Counted from the first letter of the stretch, positions 41,158 to 51,147 are shown. The stretch is DNA of 64,000 nt from Pseudoalteromonas sp. XMcav2-N (GCF_024124545.1 NZ_JAMXSF010000008.1:62001-126000); one strand, 5' to 3'. Program-made: numbers and translations. Notes: generated by a model from the sequence alone, not told the origin.

Positions 41158-42582
41158 TTACTTCTTCTTTACTGCCTTTTTGTTAGGCAGGTCAGTGATT
41201 GAACCTTCGAAGATCTCAGCCGCCAGGCCGATTGACTCGTTCAGCGTTGGGTGAGCGTGGATAGTCAGTGCCACGTCTTCTGCGTCTGCACCCATCTCCA
41301 CTGCCAGGCCGATCTCGCCCAGCATTTCACCGGCGTTGATACCAACCATAGCACCACCGATAACGCGACCAGTCTCTTTGTCGAAGATCATCTTAGTCTG
41401 ACCTTCAGTACGTGCAGAAGCAATTGCACGGCCAGAAGCTGCCCACGGGAATACCGCAGTTTCAATGCTCAGACCTTGCTCTTTCGCTTCTTTCTCAGTG
41501 ACACCAACCCATGCGATTTCTGGATCTGTGTACGCGATTGAAGGAATGCACTTAGGATCGAAGTAGTGTTTCTTACCAGAAATCACTTCAGCAGCAACGT
41601 GTGCTTCGTGAACCGCTTTGTGTGCAAGCATAGGCTGACCTACGATGTCACCAATCGCGTAGATGTGGTTTACGTTGGTCTTCATTTGCTTATCAGTGTT
41701 GATGAAGCCACGTTCGTCAACCGCAACGCCCGCTTTGTCTGCGTCAAGTAGCTTACCGTTAGGCGTACGGCCAACCGCAACCAATACTTTGTCGTAACGT
41801 ACCTGGCCTTCTGGTGCTTGCTTGCCTTCGAACGAAACGTAGATACCGTCTTCTTTCGCTTCAACCGCAACAACCTTAGTAGACAGCATCACGTTGAACT
41901 TGTCTTTCACGTACTTCTGGTAAATCTTGATAACGTCTTTGTCAGCCGCAGGAACCAGTTGGTCTGCAAACTCAACGACGTCGATTTGAGAACCCAGTGC
42001 ACGGTACACAGTACCCATCTCAAGACCGATGATACCACCACCCAGAACAAGTAGTTTTTCTGGTACGTCTTTCAGCTCAAGTGCGCCAGTTGAATCAATG
42101 ATACGCTCATCTTGTGGGATGAAAGGCAGGTTTACAGGCTGAGAACCCGCAGCGATGATAGCATTGTCGAAGTTTACAGTCGTAGTGCCGTCAGCACCTT
42201 CAACCGCAATAGAGTTAGAGCCGGTGAATTTACCGTAGCCACTAACTACTTTCACTTTACGCATTTTCGCCATGCCAGACAGACCGCCTGTCAGCTGACC
42301 AATTACAGACTCTTTCCAGCTACGGATTTTGTCCAGGTCGATTTGAGGAGCACCGAAAGTTACACCGTGTGAAGCCATTTCAGCTGCGTCGTCGATTACC
42401 TTAGCCACGTGTAAAAGTGCTTTTGAAGGAATACAACCTACGTTCAAGCACACACCACCCAGGGTATCGCGAGATTCGATCAATGTAACTTCTAAACCTA
42501 GGTCTGCTGCACGGAATGCTGCAGAGTAACCACCAGGACCACCGCCTAGTACAACAACTTGAGTTTTGATTTCGTTGCTCAT
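41158..42582 (-). CDS. lpdA: Dihydrolipoyl dehydrogenase (E3)
   Basis: 474 residues. Flavoprotein that reoxidises dihydrolipoamide for pyruvate and 2-oxoglutarate dehydrogenases. It has the FAD-binding G-G-G-P-G-G-Y near the N-terminus, the redox disulfide Cys45-L-N-V-G-Cys50, the NAD motif L-G-G-G-I-I-G-L-E-M and the active-site H-A-H-P-T-L-N-E at the C-terminus. Codon use is visibly biased, as expected for a highly expressed gene. Unlike aceF, it has its own upstream region of 222 bp containing a terminator, so it is probably also transcribed from a separate promoter to supply other 2-oxo-acid complexes. Confidence 0.98.
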   Translation of the reverse strand: MSNEIKTQVVVLGGGPGGYSAAFRAADLGLEVTLIESRDTLGGVCLNVGCIPSKALLHVAKVIDDAAEMASHGVTFGAPQIDLDKIRSWKESVIGQLTGGLSGMAKMRKVKVVSGYGKFTGSNSIAVEGADGTTTVNFDNAIIAAGSQPVNLPFIPQDERIIDSTGALELKDVPEKLLVLGGGIIGLEMGTVYRALGSQIDVVEFADQLVPAADKDVIKIYQKYVKDKFNVMLSTKVVAVEAKEDGIYVSFEGKQAPEGQVRYDKVLVAVGRTPNGKLLDADKAGVAVDERGFINTDKQMKTNVNHIYAIGDIVGQPMLAHKAVHEAHVAAEVISGKKHYFDPKCIPSIAYTDPEIAWVGVTEKEAKEQGLSIETAVFPWAASGRAIASARTEGQTKMIFDKETGRVIGGAMVGINAGEMLGEIGLAVEMGADAEDVALTIHAHPTLNESIGLAAEIFEGSITDLPNKKAVKKK

Positions 42583-42764
42583 GTTATTACCTTAACTATT
42601 ATTCGAACGGGACTCTACTCGAGTGAGTATCCGCACCCAATTGTGCCTGATCATCGGCAAGCGCTGCCACCAACAACCAGAGAGAGTTTTTTGTTGCGCG
42701 AAAGTGTATCATTCGCACCCACAGATGTCCCGCCCAAATATCAGACAGGACAGTAAAAATATGA

Positions 42765-42797
42765 CAAAACCGCACAACCTGAGGTCATGCGGTTTTG
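42765..42797 (-). terminator. Terminator between aceF and lpdA
   Basis: CAAAACCGCA / TGCGGTTTTG arms, 13-base loop with an inner ACCT/AGGT stem. Minus-strand transcripts read ATATTTTTA soon afterwards. It starts 8 bp after the aceF stop. Confidence 0.8.
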
Positions 42798-42804
42798 CTT
42801 TGGC

Positions 42805-44691
42805 TTACATTACCAGCTGACGAATGTCGCTCAGGTAATTGGCCAGCGTCACAGTAAAGCGGGCTGCCAGTGCACCGTCAATGACACGGTGGTCGTATGA
42901 ACAGCTCAGCGGCACCATCAGGCGCGGCTCAAACTCTTTACCATTCCACTTCGGCTTCATCTCAGACTTAGAGACACCTAAGATAGCCACTTCCGGTGCA
43001 TTCACGATAGGCGTAAATGCCGTACCGCCGATGCCACCCAGGCTTGAGATAGTGAAACAACCACCCTGCATATCAGCGGCAGTCAGCTTGCCTTCACGGG
43101 CCTTCTTAGATACGTCCATCAGCTCGCGAGACAGCTCGATGATGCCTTTCTTGTTGACGTCTTTGAAGACAGGCACAACCAGACCATTTGGCGTATCAAC
43201 TGCCACACCGATGTTTACATACTTCTTCAGGATCAGGCTTTCACCGTCTTCTGAAAGTGATGAGTTAAAGGTCGGGAACTCTTCCAGTGCTTTGGCCGCT
43301 GCTTTCATCACGAATACCAATGGAGTGATCTTCACGCCCATCTTCTTCTTCTCAGCCAGCACATTCTGCTCTTTACGGAATGCTTCCAGCGTGGTGATGT
43401 CGGCTTCGTCGAACTGCGTCACGTGCGGGATCTGAACCCAGTTACGGTGCAGGTTAGCGCCTGAGATCTTCTGAATACGAGACAGTTTCTTCTCTTCTAC
43501 TTCACCAAACTTGCTGAAGTCAACTTTCGGCCAAGGGATCAGACCCAGCTCGCCGCCACCTGTGTTACCGCCTTTGCTGATTTCGCCAGACTCAACCTTA
43601 CGAACCAGCTCTTTCACATAGTTCTGCACGTCTTCTTTCAGTACACGGTTCTTACGGCCAGTACCTTTAACGCGTGCCAGGTTAACGCCAAACTCGCGCG
43701 CCAGACGACGTACCACAGGCGAAGCATGGGCATAATCATCATTAGCCACAAATTCGTCTTTGGCTGCACTTGGCGCAGGAGCCGCTGCCGGAGCCGTTTT
43801 GGCCGCCGGCGCTGGTGCAGCTGCAGGCGCAGCAGGTGCTGCCGGAGCTGGTGCTGTAGCTGCAACAGTTTCAAATACGAAGATCAGTGAGCCCGTTGAC
43901 ACTTTGTCGCCAGCAGCAACTTTGATTTCTTTCACAGTACCGGCAAATGGCGCAGGCACTTCCATTGAGGCCTTGTCGCCTTCAACGGTGATCAAAGACT
44001 GTTCTTCTTCCACGCTGTCGCCTACTGCCACCATGATTTCAGTGACTTCAACTTCGTCGCCACCGATATCTGGTACTTGTACTTCCTGCAGTGAAGGCGT
44101 TGCTTCAACCGGGGCTGCGGCAGGCGCAGTTTCTGCTGCAACCGGTGCTGCTGCACTCGCAGTTTCAAACACAAAAACTAAGCTGCCGGTGGCCACTTTG
44201 CCGCCAATCTCAACTTTGATTTCTTTCACAGTACCGGCAAATGGTGCAGGTACTTCCATTGACGCCTTGTCACCTTCAACCGTGATCAAAGACTGCTCGG
44301 CTTCAACACTGTCGCCAACCGCAACCAGAATTTCAGTGACTTCAACTTCGTCACCACCTATGTCTGGTACGTGGACTTCTTTCACTTCAGCCGTTGCCGG
44401 TGCTGGCGCTGCTGCGGCCGGAGCCGCCGCAGGTGCTGCCTCAGCAGCAGGCGCATCGCCCGCTGCTTCGAAGACCATGATCAGTGAACCGGTCGACACT
44501 TTGTCGCCTTCACTGATCTTGATTTCTTTAACCGTACCCGCTTGCGCAGCAGGCACTTCCATTGACGCTTTGTCGCCTTCAACGGTGATCAGCGACTGCT
44601 CTTCTTCTACCGTGTCGCCAACGCTGACTAAAATCTCGGTTACTTCAACCTCATCGGCGCCAATATCTGGTACATGAATTTCGATTGCCAT
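42805..44691 (-). CDS. aceF: Dihydrolipoamide acetyltransferase (E2 of PDH)
   Basis: 628 residues from ATG 44691 (AGAGG 7 bp upstream; a GTG just before it is unlikely). Three lipoyl domains (about 2-76, 103-177, 203-277), each with the lipoylated lysine in E-G-D-K-A-S-M (Lys41, Lys142, Lys240), are separated by Ala/Pro-rich swinging linkers. A peripheral-subunit-binding domain follows (about 325-365, [13 protein letters not shown]) and then the catalytic acetyltransferase domain with [10 protein letters not shown] near the end. Carries acetyl groups from E1 to CoA. Gap to aceE is 11 bp. Confidence 0.98.
   Translation of the reverse strand: MAIEIHVPDIGADEVEVTEILVSVGDTVEEEQSLITVEGDKASMEVPAAQAGTVKEIKISEGDKVSTGSLIMVFEAAGDAPAAEAAPAAAPAAAAPAPATAEVKEVHVPDIGGDEVEVTEILVAVGDSVEAEQSLITVEGDKASMEVPAPFAGTVKEIKVEIGGKVATGSLVFVFETASAAAPVAAETAPAAAPVEATPSLQEVQVPDIGGDEVEVTEIMVAVGDSVEEEQSLITVEGDKASMEVPAPFAGTVKEIKVAAGDKVSTGSLIFVFETVAATAPAPAAPAAPAAAPAPAAKTAPAAAPAPSAAKDEFVANDDYAHASPVVRRLAREFGVNLARVKGTGRKNRVLKEDVQNYVKELVRKVESGEISKGGNTGGGELGLIPWPKVDFSKFGEVEEKKLSRIQKISGANLHRNWVQIPHVTQFDEADITTLEAFRKEQNVLAEKKKMGVKITPLVFVMKAAAKALEEFPTFNSSLSEDGESLILKKYVNIGVAVDTPNGLVVPVFKDVNKKGIIELSRELMDVSKKAREGKLTAADMQGGCFTISSLGGIGGTAFTPIVNAPEVAILGVSKSEMKPKWNGKEFEPRLMVPLSCSYDHRVIDGALAARFTVTLANYLSDIRQLVM
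43861..44691 (-). repeat. Three direct repeats encoding lipoyl domains
   Basis: Lipoyl-domain coding units at about 44691-44460, 44385-44161 and 44085-43861 share long identical protein stretches ([13 protein letters not shown] and [16 protein letters not shown]). Domains 2 and 3 are nearly the same, which points to recent duplication or gene conversion. Confidence 0.85.
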
Positions 44692-44702
44692 CACTTAGCC
44701 TC

Positions 44703-47369
44703 TTATGCGTAAAGTGGGTTGGTTTTGGTTGTGTCGATATCAAATTTCTTGATAGCGTCTGTTACTACTGACTTTTCAACTTTGCCTTGCTTAACCAGCT
44801 CGCTCAGCGCAGCAACCACGACATAGCCTGCATTCACTTCGAAGTGACGGCGCAGGTTTTCACGGCTGTCAGAACGGCCGTAACCGTCGGTGCCCAGCAC
44901 TTTGTAAGAAACGCTTGGCATGAAAGCACGAACCTGATCAGCATAGCTCTTCATGTAGTCAGTGGCCGCAATTGCTGGGGCTTCGCCCAGTACCGTGCTG
45001 ATGTAAGATACTTTTTGTTCTGCATCCGGGTTCAGCATGTTGAAACGCTCAGCGTCCTGACCGTCACGTGCCAGTTCATTGAATGACGTGACAGAGAATA
45101 CGTCTGACGCAATACCGTAATCGTCGCTCAGGATCTGCGCTGCTTTACGTACTTCGTTCAGAATAGTACCTGAACCCATCAGCTGCACCTGAGCCTTGTC
45201 GCCAGTGTAGCTTTCCAGCTTGTAGATACCCTTACGGATACCCTCTTCGGCGCCTTCTGGCATAGCAGGCTGATGATAGTTTTCGTTCATCAGCGTCAGG
45301 TAGTAGAACACGTTTTCTTGGCTCTCACCGTACATACGACGGATACCGTCTTGCAGAATAACCGCCACTTCAAACGCAAATGTTGGGTCGTAAGAAATAC
45401 AGTTAGGGATCGTGCCCGCCTGAATGTGCGAGTGACCATCTTCGTGCTGCAGACCTTCACCGTTAAGCGTTGTACGACCTGCTGTTGCACCTAGCAAGAA
45501 GCCGCGTGCCTGCTGGTCACCCGCCATCCACGCCATGTCGCCAACACGTTGGAAACCGAACATAGAGTAGTAGATGTAGAACGGGATCATTGGTAGATCA
45601 TTGGTGCTGTAAGACGTTGCCGCAGCCACCCATGAAGACATTGCACCCAACTCGTTGATACCTTCTTGCAGTACCTGACCAGACGTCGCTTCTTTGTAGT
45701 AAGAAACAATATCGCGGTCCTGAGGGGTATAGTTCTGACCGTGTGGGTTATAAATACCAATCTGACGGAACAGACCTTCCATACCGAAAGTACGCGCTTC
45801 ATCGGCAATGATAGGTACGATGTTTTTGCCAACGCCTTTGTCTTTCAGCAGGATGTTCAACGCACGGACATATGCCATAGTCGTTGAAATATCACGCTTT
45901 TGCTCTTCCAGCAGCGGCTTGAACGCATCCAGTTCAGGCAGCGTCAGCGCTTCTGTGAAGTTAGGCAAACGCTGCGGCGTGTAACCGTGTAGTGCTTTAC
46001 GACGTGCGTGCAGGTATTCGTACTCTGCAGACCCTTCTTCCAGTGTCAGGTAAGGCAAGTCTTTGATTTGCTCGTCAGATACCAGGTCTTCCAGGCCCAG
46101 ACGTGAACGCAGGTGCTCAACGTGCGTCATGTCCATTTTCTTCACCTGGTGGGCGATATTTTTACCTTCCGCCGCTTCACCCATGCCGTAACCTTTTACA
46201 GTCTTAGCCAGGATCACCGTCGGACGACCTTTAGTCTCTTGTGCCGCTTTGAATGCAGCAAACAGCTTAGACGGCTCATGACCACCACGCTTCAGCGCGA
46301 AGATCTCTTCGTCTGTCATATCCGCAACCAGTGCCGCTGTCTCCGGGTAACGACCAAAGAAATGCTCACGTACGTACGCGCCATCTTTGGCTTTATACGT
46401 CTGATAGTCACCATCGATGGTTTCATTCATCAGCTGTAGCAGCTTACCTGTAGTGTCCTTCGCCAGTAGCTTGTCCCAGCCTGAACCCCAGACAACTTTG
46501 ATGACGTTCCAGCCAGCACCTTTGAACAGACCTTCCAGTTCCTGAATGATCTTACCATTACCCATTACCGGTCCATCCAGACGCTGTAGGTTACAGTTGA
46601 TCAGGTAACACAGGTTATCCAGCTTCTCGCGGGCCGCGAAAGAAATCGCACCACGAGATTCTGGCTCATCCATTTCACCGTCGCCCAGGAAGGCGTATAC
46701 ACGCTGCTCGGCAGTGTCTTTCAGACCACGGCCGTCAAGGTATTTCAGGAAACGTGCCTGATAGATAGACGCGATTGGACCCAGACCCATAGATACAGTC
46801 GGGAACTGCCAGAATTCAGGCATCAGTTTAGGGTGCGGGTAAGAAGACAGACCTTTACCGTCTACTTCCTGACGGAAGTTGTCCAGCTGCTCAGCAGTCA
46901 AACGACCTTCAACGAACGCACGGGCATAAATACCCGGTGAAATGTGGCCCTGATAGTAAACCAGGTCGCCGCCGTCTTTTTCATTCGGTGCGCGGAAAAA
47001 ATGGTTAAAACACATTTCATAAAACGCTGCAGACGACTGGTACGACGCCATATGTCCGCCCAGCTCCAGATCTTTCTTAGAAGCGCGCAGTACGATCATG
47101 ATCGCATTCCAGCGGATGATAGAGCGGATACGACGCTCCAGATTCACATCCCCCGGATAGGCAGGTTCCTGATCTGCCGGGATAGTGTTGACATAGTTGG
47201 TCGTAATACCGGTTGGCATATCAACGCCGTCCAGACGCGCCTGCTCAAGTACCTGCTCAAGCAGGAATTGTGCGCGCTCTACGCCTTCTTCTTTTACAAC
47301 CGACTCAAGCGCCTGCAACCACTCTTGGGTTTCTAGCGCGTCTACGTCAAATTTATTGACTTCAGACAT
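44703..47369 (-). CDS. aceE: Pyruvate dehydrogenase E1 component
   Basis: 888 residues, the homodimeric E1 of the gammaproteobacterial type. Thiamine-diphosphate motif G-D-G-E-M-D-E-P-E-S ... N-C-N is present, as are the N-terminal R-R-I-R-S-I-I-R-W-N-A and the C-terminal Y-G-R-S-D-S-R-E-N-L-R-R-H-F-E. Decarboxylates pyruvate and transfers the acetyl group to lipoyl-E2. AAGGA lies about 9 bp before the ATG. It is the first structural gene after pdhR, 68 bp downstream, and is coupled to aceF. Confidence 0.98.
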   Translation of the reverse strand: MSEVNKFDVDALETQEWLQALESVVKEEGVERAQFLLEQVLEQARLDGVDMPTGITTNYVNTIPADQEPAYPGDVNLERRIRSIIRWNAIMIVLRASKKDLELGGHMASYQSSAAFYEMCFNHFFRAPNEKDGGDLVYYQGHISPGIYARAFVEGRLTAEQLDNFRQEVDGKGLSSYPHPKLMPEFWQFPTVSMGLGPIASIYQARFLKYLDGRGLKDTAEQRVYAFLGDGEMDEPESRGAISFAAREKLDNLCYLINCNLQRLDGPVMGNGKIIQELEGLFKGAGWNVIKVVWGSGWDKLLAKDTTGKLLQLMNETIDGDYQTYKAKDGAYVREHFFGRYPETAALVADMTDEEIFALKRGGHEPSKLFAAFKAAQETKGRPTVILAKTVKGYGMGEAAEGKNIAHQVKKMDMTHVEHLRSRLGLEDLVSDEQIKDLPYLTLEEGSAEYEYLHARRKALHGYTPQRLPNFTEALTLPELDAFKPLLEEQKRDISTTMAYVRALNILLKDKGVGKNIVPIIADEARTFGMEGLFRQIGIYNPHGQNYTPQDRDIVSYYKEATSGQVLQEGINELGAMSSWVAAATSYSTNDLPMIPFYIYYSMFGFQRVGDMAWMAGDQQARGFLLGATAGRTTLNGEGLQHEDGHSHIQAGTIPNCISYDPTFAFEVAVILQDGIRRMYGESQENVFYYLTLMNENYHQPAMPEGAEEGIRKGIYKLESYTGDKAQVQLMGSGTILNEVRKAAQILSDDYGIASDVFSVTSFNELARDGQDAERFNMLNPDAEQKVSYISTVLGEAPAIAATDYMKSYADQVRAFMPSVSYKVLGTDGYGRSDSRENLRRHFEVNAGYVVVAALSELVKQGKVEKSVVTDAIKKFDIDTTKTNPLYA

Positions 47370-47437
47370 ATGGAGTGTTCCTTATGTTTAAAATACGAAT
47401 TTATTCTATAGCGTTAGCTTATGGCTCTGTTTGTGTA

Positions 47438-48187
47438 CTACTGTGCTTTGGTGCGACGCAAGCTGCGCTCAATGCGCGACCGCTCCCGCCCGGCTTCCAG
47501 CAACGCCTCTTCAATAAAGGCTAAGTGCGCGTTACTGGCCAGTCTTGCCTGCTCAGGCTTACCTTCGATCACGGCGTTTTTTAACACCTCGCGATGATGG
47601 GCAAGCTGTGCGCTGGCATCCGGCTTTTGCACTAACACCGTTAAGTTCTGCAATACATTTTGTTCCAGTAAAGACTGCATGCCCCGCATCAGATGCAACA
47701 ACACCACATTGTGTGATGCTTCTGCTACGGTAAAGTGGAAGGTATTGATGGCTCTGGCCTTTTGCACCAGGTCATCGCCAACGCTGGCAATATCATCAAA
47801 GCTTTGTTCCACTTTATCGAGATCCGTTTGCGTGCCACGCATGGCGGCGTAATACGCTGCAATGCCCTCCAGGGCATGACGAAACTCCAGCAAATCAAAC
47901 TGCGACTCGGGGTGTTTACTGATCAACTCGAATAAGGGATCAGTGAGACCTTCTTCAAGCTGATTTTTTACATAGGTACCGCCACCCTGACGTCGGGTAA
48001 CCAGCCCTTTGGCTTCAAGCTTCTGAATTGCTTCTCGCAGCGATGGCCGCGACACTTCAAACTGCTTGGCCAGTTCACGCTCCGGCGGCAGCTTTTCCCC
48101 TGGCATCAACGACCCTTCGAGGATCATATTTTCCAGTTGTTCCAGAATGACATCTGATAGTTTCGCTGCTTTTATCTTTAAAGACAT
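47438..48187 (-). CDS. pdhR: Pyruvate dehydrogenase regulator (GntR/FadR family)
   Basis: 249 residues. N-terminal GntR winged helix (about 8-75: L-E-N-M-I-L-E-G-S-L-M-P-G-E-K-L-P-P-E-R-E-L-A, S-R-P-S-L-R-E-A-I-Q-K-L-E-A-K-G-L) and a FadR-type all-helical C-domain (FCD, about 100-230) that in PdhR senses pyruvate. It heads the pdhR-aceE-aceF operon. A TTGGT-N3-ACCAA operator lies directly at the predicted transcription start, so it should repress its own operon until pyruvate accumulates. Confidence 0.96.
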   Translation of the reverse strand: MSLKIKAAKLSDVILEQLENMILEGSLMPGEKLPPERELAKQFEVSRPSLREAIQKLEAKGLVTRRQGGGTYVKNQLEEGLTDPLFELISKHPESQFDLLEFRHALEGIAAYYAAMRGTQTDLDKVEQSFDDIASVGDDLVQKARAINTFHFTVAEASHNVVLLHLMRGMQSLLEQNVLQNLTVLVQKPDASAQLAHHREVLKNAVIEGKPEQARLASNAHLAFIEEALLEAGRERSRIERSLRRTKAQ

Positions 48188-48318
48188 TGATTAAACGCCG
48201 AGTTTATAGGTGAAACCCCAAGCCAGCTGTTTCTGTTCCTGCCCGCCAAAACACCGGCAAGATACTGATCCAGCTCACTCTTTACTTAAACAGATCCGGT
48301 AAGGCCAACCCTAAAGGT

Positions 48319-48338
48319 AAATTGGTCATACCAAATTT
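48319..48338. promoter_or_regulatory. PdhR operator
   Basis: AAATTGGTCATACCAAATTT contains TTGGT-N3-ACCAA, the PdhR consensus. It covers about +1 to +20 of the predicted pdhR transcript. Confidence 0.8.
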
Positions 48339-48345
48339 GAGCACT

Positions 48346-48374
48346 ACGTTATCAAAATCAAGCGCAACTGTCAA
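48346..48374 (-). promoter_or_regulatory. Predicted pdhR promoter
   Basis: Minus strand: perfect TTGACA (48374-48369), 17-bp spacer, TAACGT (48351-48346). The start would lie next to the PdhR operator. Confidence 0.6.
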
Positions 48375-48470
48375 AAATCGGCGCTTTGCGGCTAAAAGTA
48401 GTACAAAAAACGCCACCACAAAGTGTCTAAACTTTATACAAGTTAGATGATTTAAAAAAGGAAAATAAAA

Positions 48471-48481
48471 TGGTCAGACCA
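48471..48481. promoter_or_regulatory. Second PdhR-like site
   Basis: TGGTCAGACCA keeps TGGT-N3-ACCA but lacks the outer T/A pair. It is about 150 bp upstream of the main operator, so looping or control of an unrelated leftward or rightward transcript is conceivable. Confidence 0.35.
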
Positions 48482-48503
48482 GATGGGCGTGGAGATGAAA
48501 AAG

Positions 48504-48530
48504 ACCCGTCATAATTGTACGCTGACGGGT
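48504..48530. terminator. Hairpin without T-run
   Basis: ACCCGTCA / TGACGGGT arms with an 11-base loop in the pdhR upstream region. There is no gene ending here, so its role is unclear. Confidence 0.3.
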
Positions 48531-48765
48531 GCGCTTTATTGGTTTTGCGGCCTAGCTATTAGACCCACATGTAACCTCACCACACCTTGGTGCTGACTAC
48601 CACTTTCAAAACTCGGCTCGGGATAATAATGCAAAAAGCGCACTCAGCTGGTTTATCAACTTGAACCTTTTTCAGGTAAAAAGCGTTACACAATAAATCG
48701 GGAATAAGATAATGTTAAATCCAAACGAACAAGGTTGATAAAAAGTAAAGGGATACAAGAGAACA

Positions 48766-50415
48766 ATGAAGCTATCCATAGTCGCACTGAGCGCGCTCAC
48801 ACTGAGCAATGTCAGTCAGGCCACCACCCTCACCGAATCACATTTTAACCGCTATCTGGATTTTAACTGGGGCGCGTGTCCGACGCAGTTTCAATCCACA
48901 GATGGTAAAAACACCTGTACACTGGCCGATGTGCCTCTGAACTGGCAGGAACCAGACGGTAAAAAAATCTCCGTGCTGGTCTCTAAATACCCTGCAAAGT
49001 CGGTAAACAGTAAAGGGCAAATTTGGTTGCTGCAGGGCGGACCGGGTGGCTCTGGCAGCTTTTTTGTTCAGCAATTAAATACCACTTTGGCGCCTTTTAC
49101 CGAGCAATATGATTTATACGTGCTGGAACATCGTGGCGTTGGCTGGTCTACTCATCTGGCGTGCAGCAATCCGCTTGACGCCGATTATGCTCAGTATGCC
49201 CAAACCTGTTTTGATGATCTCCATCAGCAATGGGGTGATGGTCTGTTTGAGTTTAATACCACAGCAGCAGCACGGGATCTGGATTATGTGATCGGCAAAA
49301 GTAAGGTGCTCAACTGGCAACCCAGCTATGTCTATGGCGTTTCTTATGGCACGCTGTGGGCACAAAGGTTCAGTCAGGTTGCCCCAACCGGCGCTCAGGC
49401 CATTATCCTCGACTCAGTGCTGCCACCTGCCGAATTTGGTAATGACCTGTGGGATGAGAACTTTAACGCAACACTGGACGATTTACTGGCTTACTGCCAG
49501 CTTGATACAAGCTGTCAGTCGCGGTTAAATTTCAGTTCGCTGTCGCAGCTCAAACAGCGCCTTATTGATATTTTTACCGCCCAGCACTGCCCCGGACTGG
49601 ACTTTGACCGCCGGGCTTTGCATATCCTGGCGTCCCTCGGCTTGTCTCGCTCTGTGGAGCAGATATTGTTGCCCGCGCTGCATCGCCTGAACCGGTGTAA
49701 TAACGATGACGTCGTGGCCCTGAATAACCTGCATAATTTTGTCTTTAAAGGTCTGGGTAAAAAAGTGCTGCCACTCGGGGAAAAAGATCCTTTGAGTTTT
49801 TCGCAAGTTGTATCAAAGCTTATCACCCACAACGAAATTAATCATGTGCAACGCAATTTGCCAACCAAGCTTGCTTATTGTCAGGATGCCATTGCCTGCT
49901 ACCCTGACTTTATGAGCTATCGTATACACATAGATAAGCAGATCTGGGGCAACCGTTACAGCGACCCTTATGTCTATCAGCCAATGCACCATTACATGCC
50001 GACCCTGGTACTCAATGGTGACCTGGACCCACAAACGCCCCATACCTATATACCGCTGATCCAAAACGCGTTTACTAACATGAATCAGCGTTATGTTGAG
50101 CTGCCACAGACGCATCACGGGGTACTTTTTGTCAGCCAGACCAGGGACGCTACCACCCACACCTGTGGCGCAACAATCATGCAAAACTTTATTGAGGATA
50201 TCTGGAGCCAGCCAGATACCAGCTGTATCGCAGATTTGCAGGGGCTTAACTTTGACGCATCCACCATGGCAAGCCAGGTGTTGTTTGGTACGACCGATGC
50301 TTTTGATGGCCAGCCAGAGGTCATGTCAGAGGCCGATATCATGCAGCTAAAGGCATCTGATCCACAAGCATTTGCGCAGGCATCCGCCACCTTTATGCCA
50401 CTAATTGACTTCTGA
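48766..50415 (+). CDS. Secreted alpha/beta-hydrolase peptidase (TAP-like)
   Basis: 549 residues with a signal peptide of about 19 residues (ends S-Q-A). The oxyanion motif G-G-P-G-G-S-G at 91-97, nucleophile Ser193 in G-V-S-Y-G-T, an Asp in L-N-G-D-L-D-P-Q-T-P and a His in T-H-H-G match proline-iminopeptidase / tripeptidyl-aminopeptidase-type enzymes (S33), and the C-terminal TAP-like segment is recognisable. Ten or so cysteines suggest disulfides in an exported enzyme. Likely releases N-terminal residues or short peptides outside the cytoplasm. Monocistronic; a strong inverted repeat closes it. Confidence 0.88.
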   Translation: MKLSIVALSALTLSNVSQATTLTESHFNRYLDFNWGACPTQFQSTDGKNTCTLADVPLNWQEPDGKKISVLVSKYPAKSVNSKGQIWLLQGGPGGSGSFFVQQLNTTLAPFTEQYDLYVLEHRGVGWSTHLACSNPLDADYAQYAQTCFDDLHQQWGDGLFEFNTTAAARDLDYVIGKSKVLNWQPSYVYGVSYGTLWAQRFSQVAPTGAQAIILDSVLPPAEFGNDLWDENFNATLDDLLAYCQLDTSCQSRLNFSSLSQLKQRLIDIFTAQHCPGLDFDRRALHILASLGLSRSVEQILLPALHRLNRCNNDDVVALNNLHNFVFKGLGKKVLPLGEKDPLSFSQVVSKLITHNEINHVQRNLPTKLAYCQDAIACYPDFMSYRIHIDKQIWGNRYSDPYVYQPMHHYMPTLVLNGDLDPQTPHTYIPLIQNAFTNMNQRYVELPQTHHGVLFVSQTRDATTHTCGATIMQNFIEDIWSQPDTSCIADLQGLNFDASTMASQVLFGTTDAFDGQPEVMSEADIMQLKASDPQAFAQASATFMPLIDF

Positions 50416-50438
50416 TAGATTTATTTCACATTTAACAC

Positions 50439-50473
50439 AATGACTGAAACCACGTTATCCGGTTTCAGTCATT
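50439..50473. terminator. Bidirectional hairpin between convergent genes
   Basis: Perfect 13-bp arms AATGACTGAAACC / GGTTTCAGTCATT with a 9-base loop. The right arm overlaps the last codons of the MepA-like gene. No T-run. Confidence 0.65.
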
Positions 50474-51147
50474 GGTTCACAGGGTATGTCAAAATCAATA
50501 TGATAGTGTTCATCATGACGGACCCAGGACGGCTTTTTAGAAAACTGAACCTGAGTTTTCAGATATTCCCCATACTGTGTGCTAAATAAGTTCGGTTGCA
50601 AATTAGGGTCGAAAATAACACGCCAGATATCATGACCGCGACGTATTGCCTGCTGATGTAACGCGACAATGTGCGCCGCCATCGCATCATAGTCTATTCT
50701 CAGGCCATCAAACTGCTCCTGTTCATCAAACTCGATAAGGTAGCCAAACTTATTGAATGGATGTGTTGGCAAGTGTACCGACTCACCTGCTGTATTGATA
50801 ACGGGCGTCATAAAATCCACCGATAGACCATTACGATGGGTTTTATGTGGCCTGAACTGTCCGCCTGCGGCAAAACCTGTCTCAGCATACTTGTACACTT
50901 TATCCGGGTGCGTTTGTTCCAGCGTCTGATAGGCGGCTGTCACAATTTCATATACTTCTGAATGCACATAGGTACGCCCGGCCAGACGCGCAAGCCGGCT
51001 GTAGCCTTCGAAGTTATTCCCTGAATGCGGTAGCTCGACCCCATCGCTCAACGCGCCTCGTGCCGTTGTGCCATAACAGGTGCTGGTTTTAGCATTCACA
51101 AGCACAGGGACGAGAATAATGAATGGTAATAAATATCGATATGTCAT
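50455..51147 (-). CDS. MepA-like murein endopeptidase (M74 type)
   Basis: About 230 residues from ATG 51147, chosen because it starts directly with a signal peptide (Y-L-L-P-F-I-I-L-V-P-V-L-V-N-A); an ATG at 51222 gives 25 extra residues without sense. Family marks are the S-x-C-Y-G-T-T-A-R-G-A-L start with L-P-H-S-G-N-N-F, a metal-binding H-R-N-G-L-S-V-D (H-x6-D) and the final H-Y-H-I-D-F (H-x-H). MepA-type enzymes cut D-Ala-mDAP cross-links in peptidoglycan and are insensitive to penicillin. This protein is divergent from classical MepA, so substrate preference is uncertain. Confidence 0.8.
   Translation of the reverse strand: MTYRYLLPFIILVPVLVNAKTSTCYGTTARGALSDGVELPHSGNNFEGYSRLARLAGRTYVHSEVYEIVTAAYQTLEQTHPDKVYKYAETGFAAGGQFRPHKTHRNGLSVDFMTPVINTAGESVHLPTHPFNKFGYLIEFDEQEQFDGLRIDYDAMAAHIVALHQQAIRRGHDIWRVIFDPNLQPNLFSTQYGEYLKTQVQFSKKPSWVRHDEHYHIDFDIPCEPMTETG

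Larger units (their letters stand above)
48188..48765. other. Regulatory intergenic region upstream of pdhR
   Basis: 577 bp between divergent pdhR and a secreted peptidase gene. It holds a sigma-70-type promoter for pdhR, two PdhR-like sites and a hairpin (48504-48530). No coding sequence seen. Confidence 0.6.

Noticed and set aside
43760..44677. A 305-codon plus-strand frame, Ala/Ser/Thr-rich, opposite aceF
   Set aside because: It is the reverse reading of the Ala/Pro-rich and repeated lipoyl coding region of aceF. It has no family similarity, and aceF is certain.
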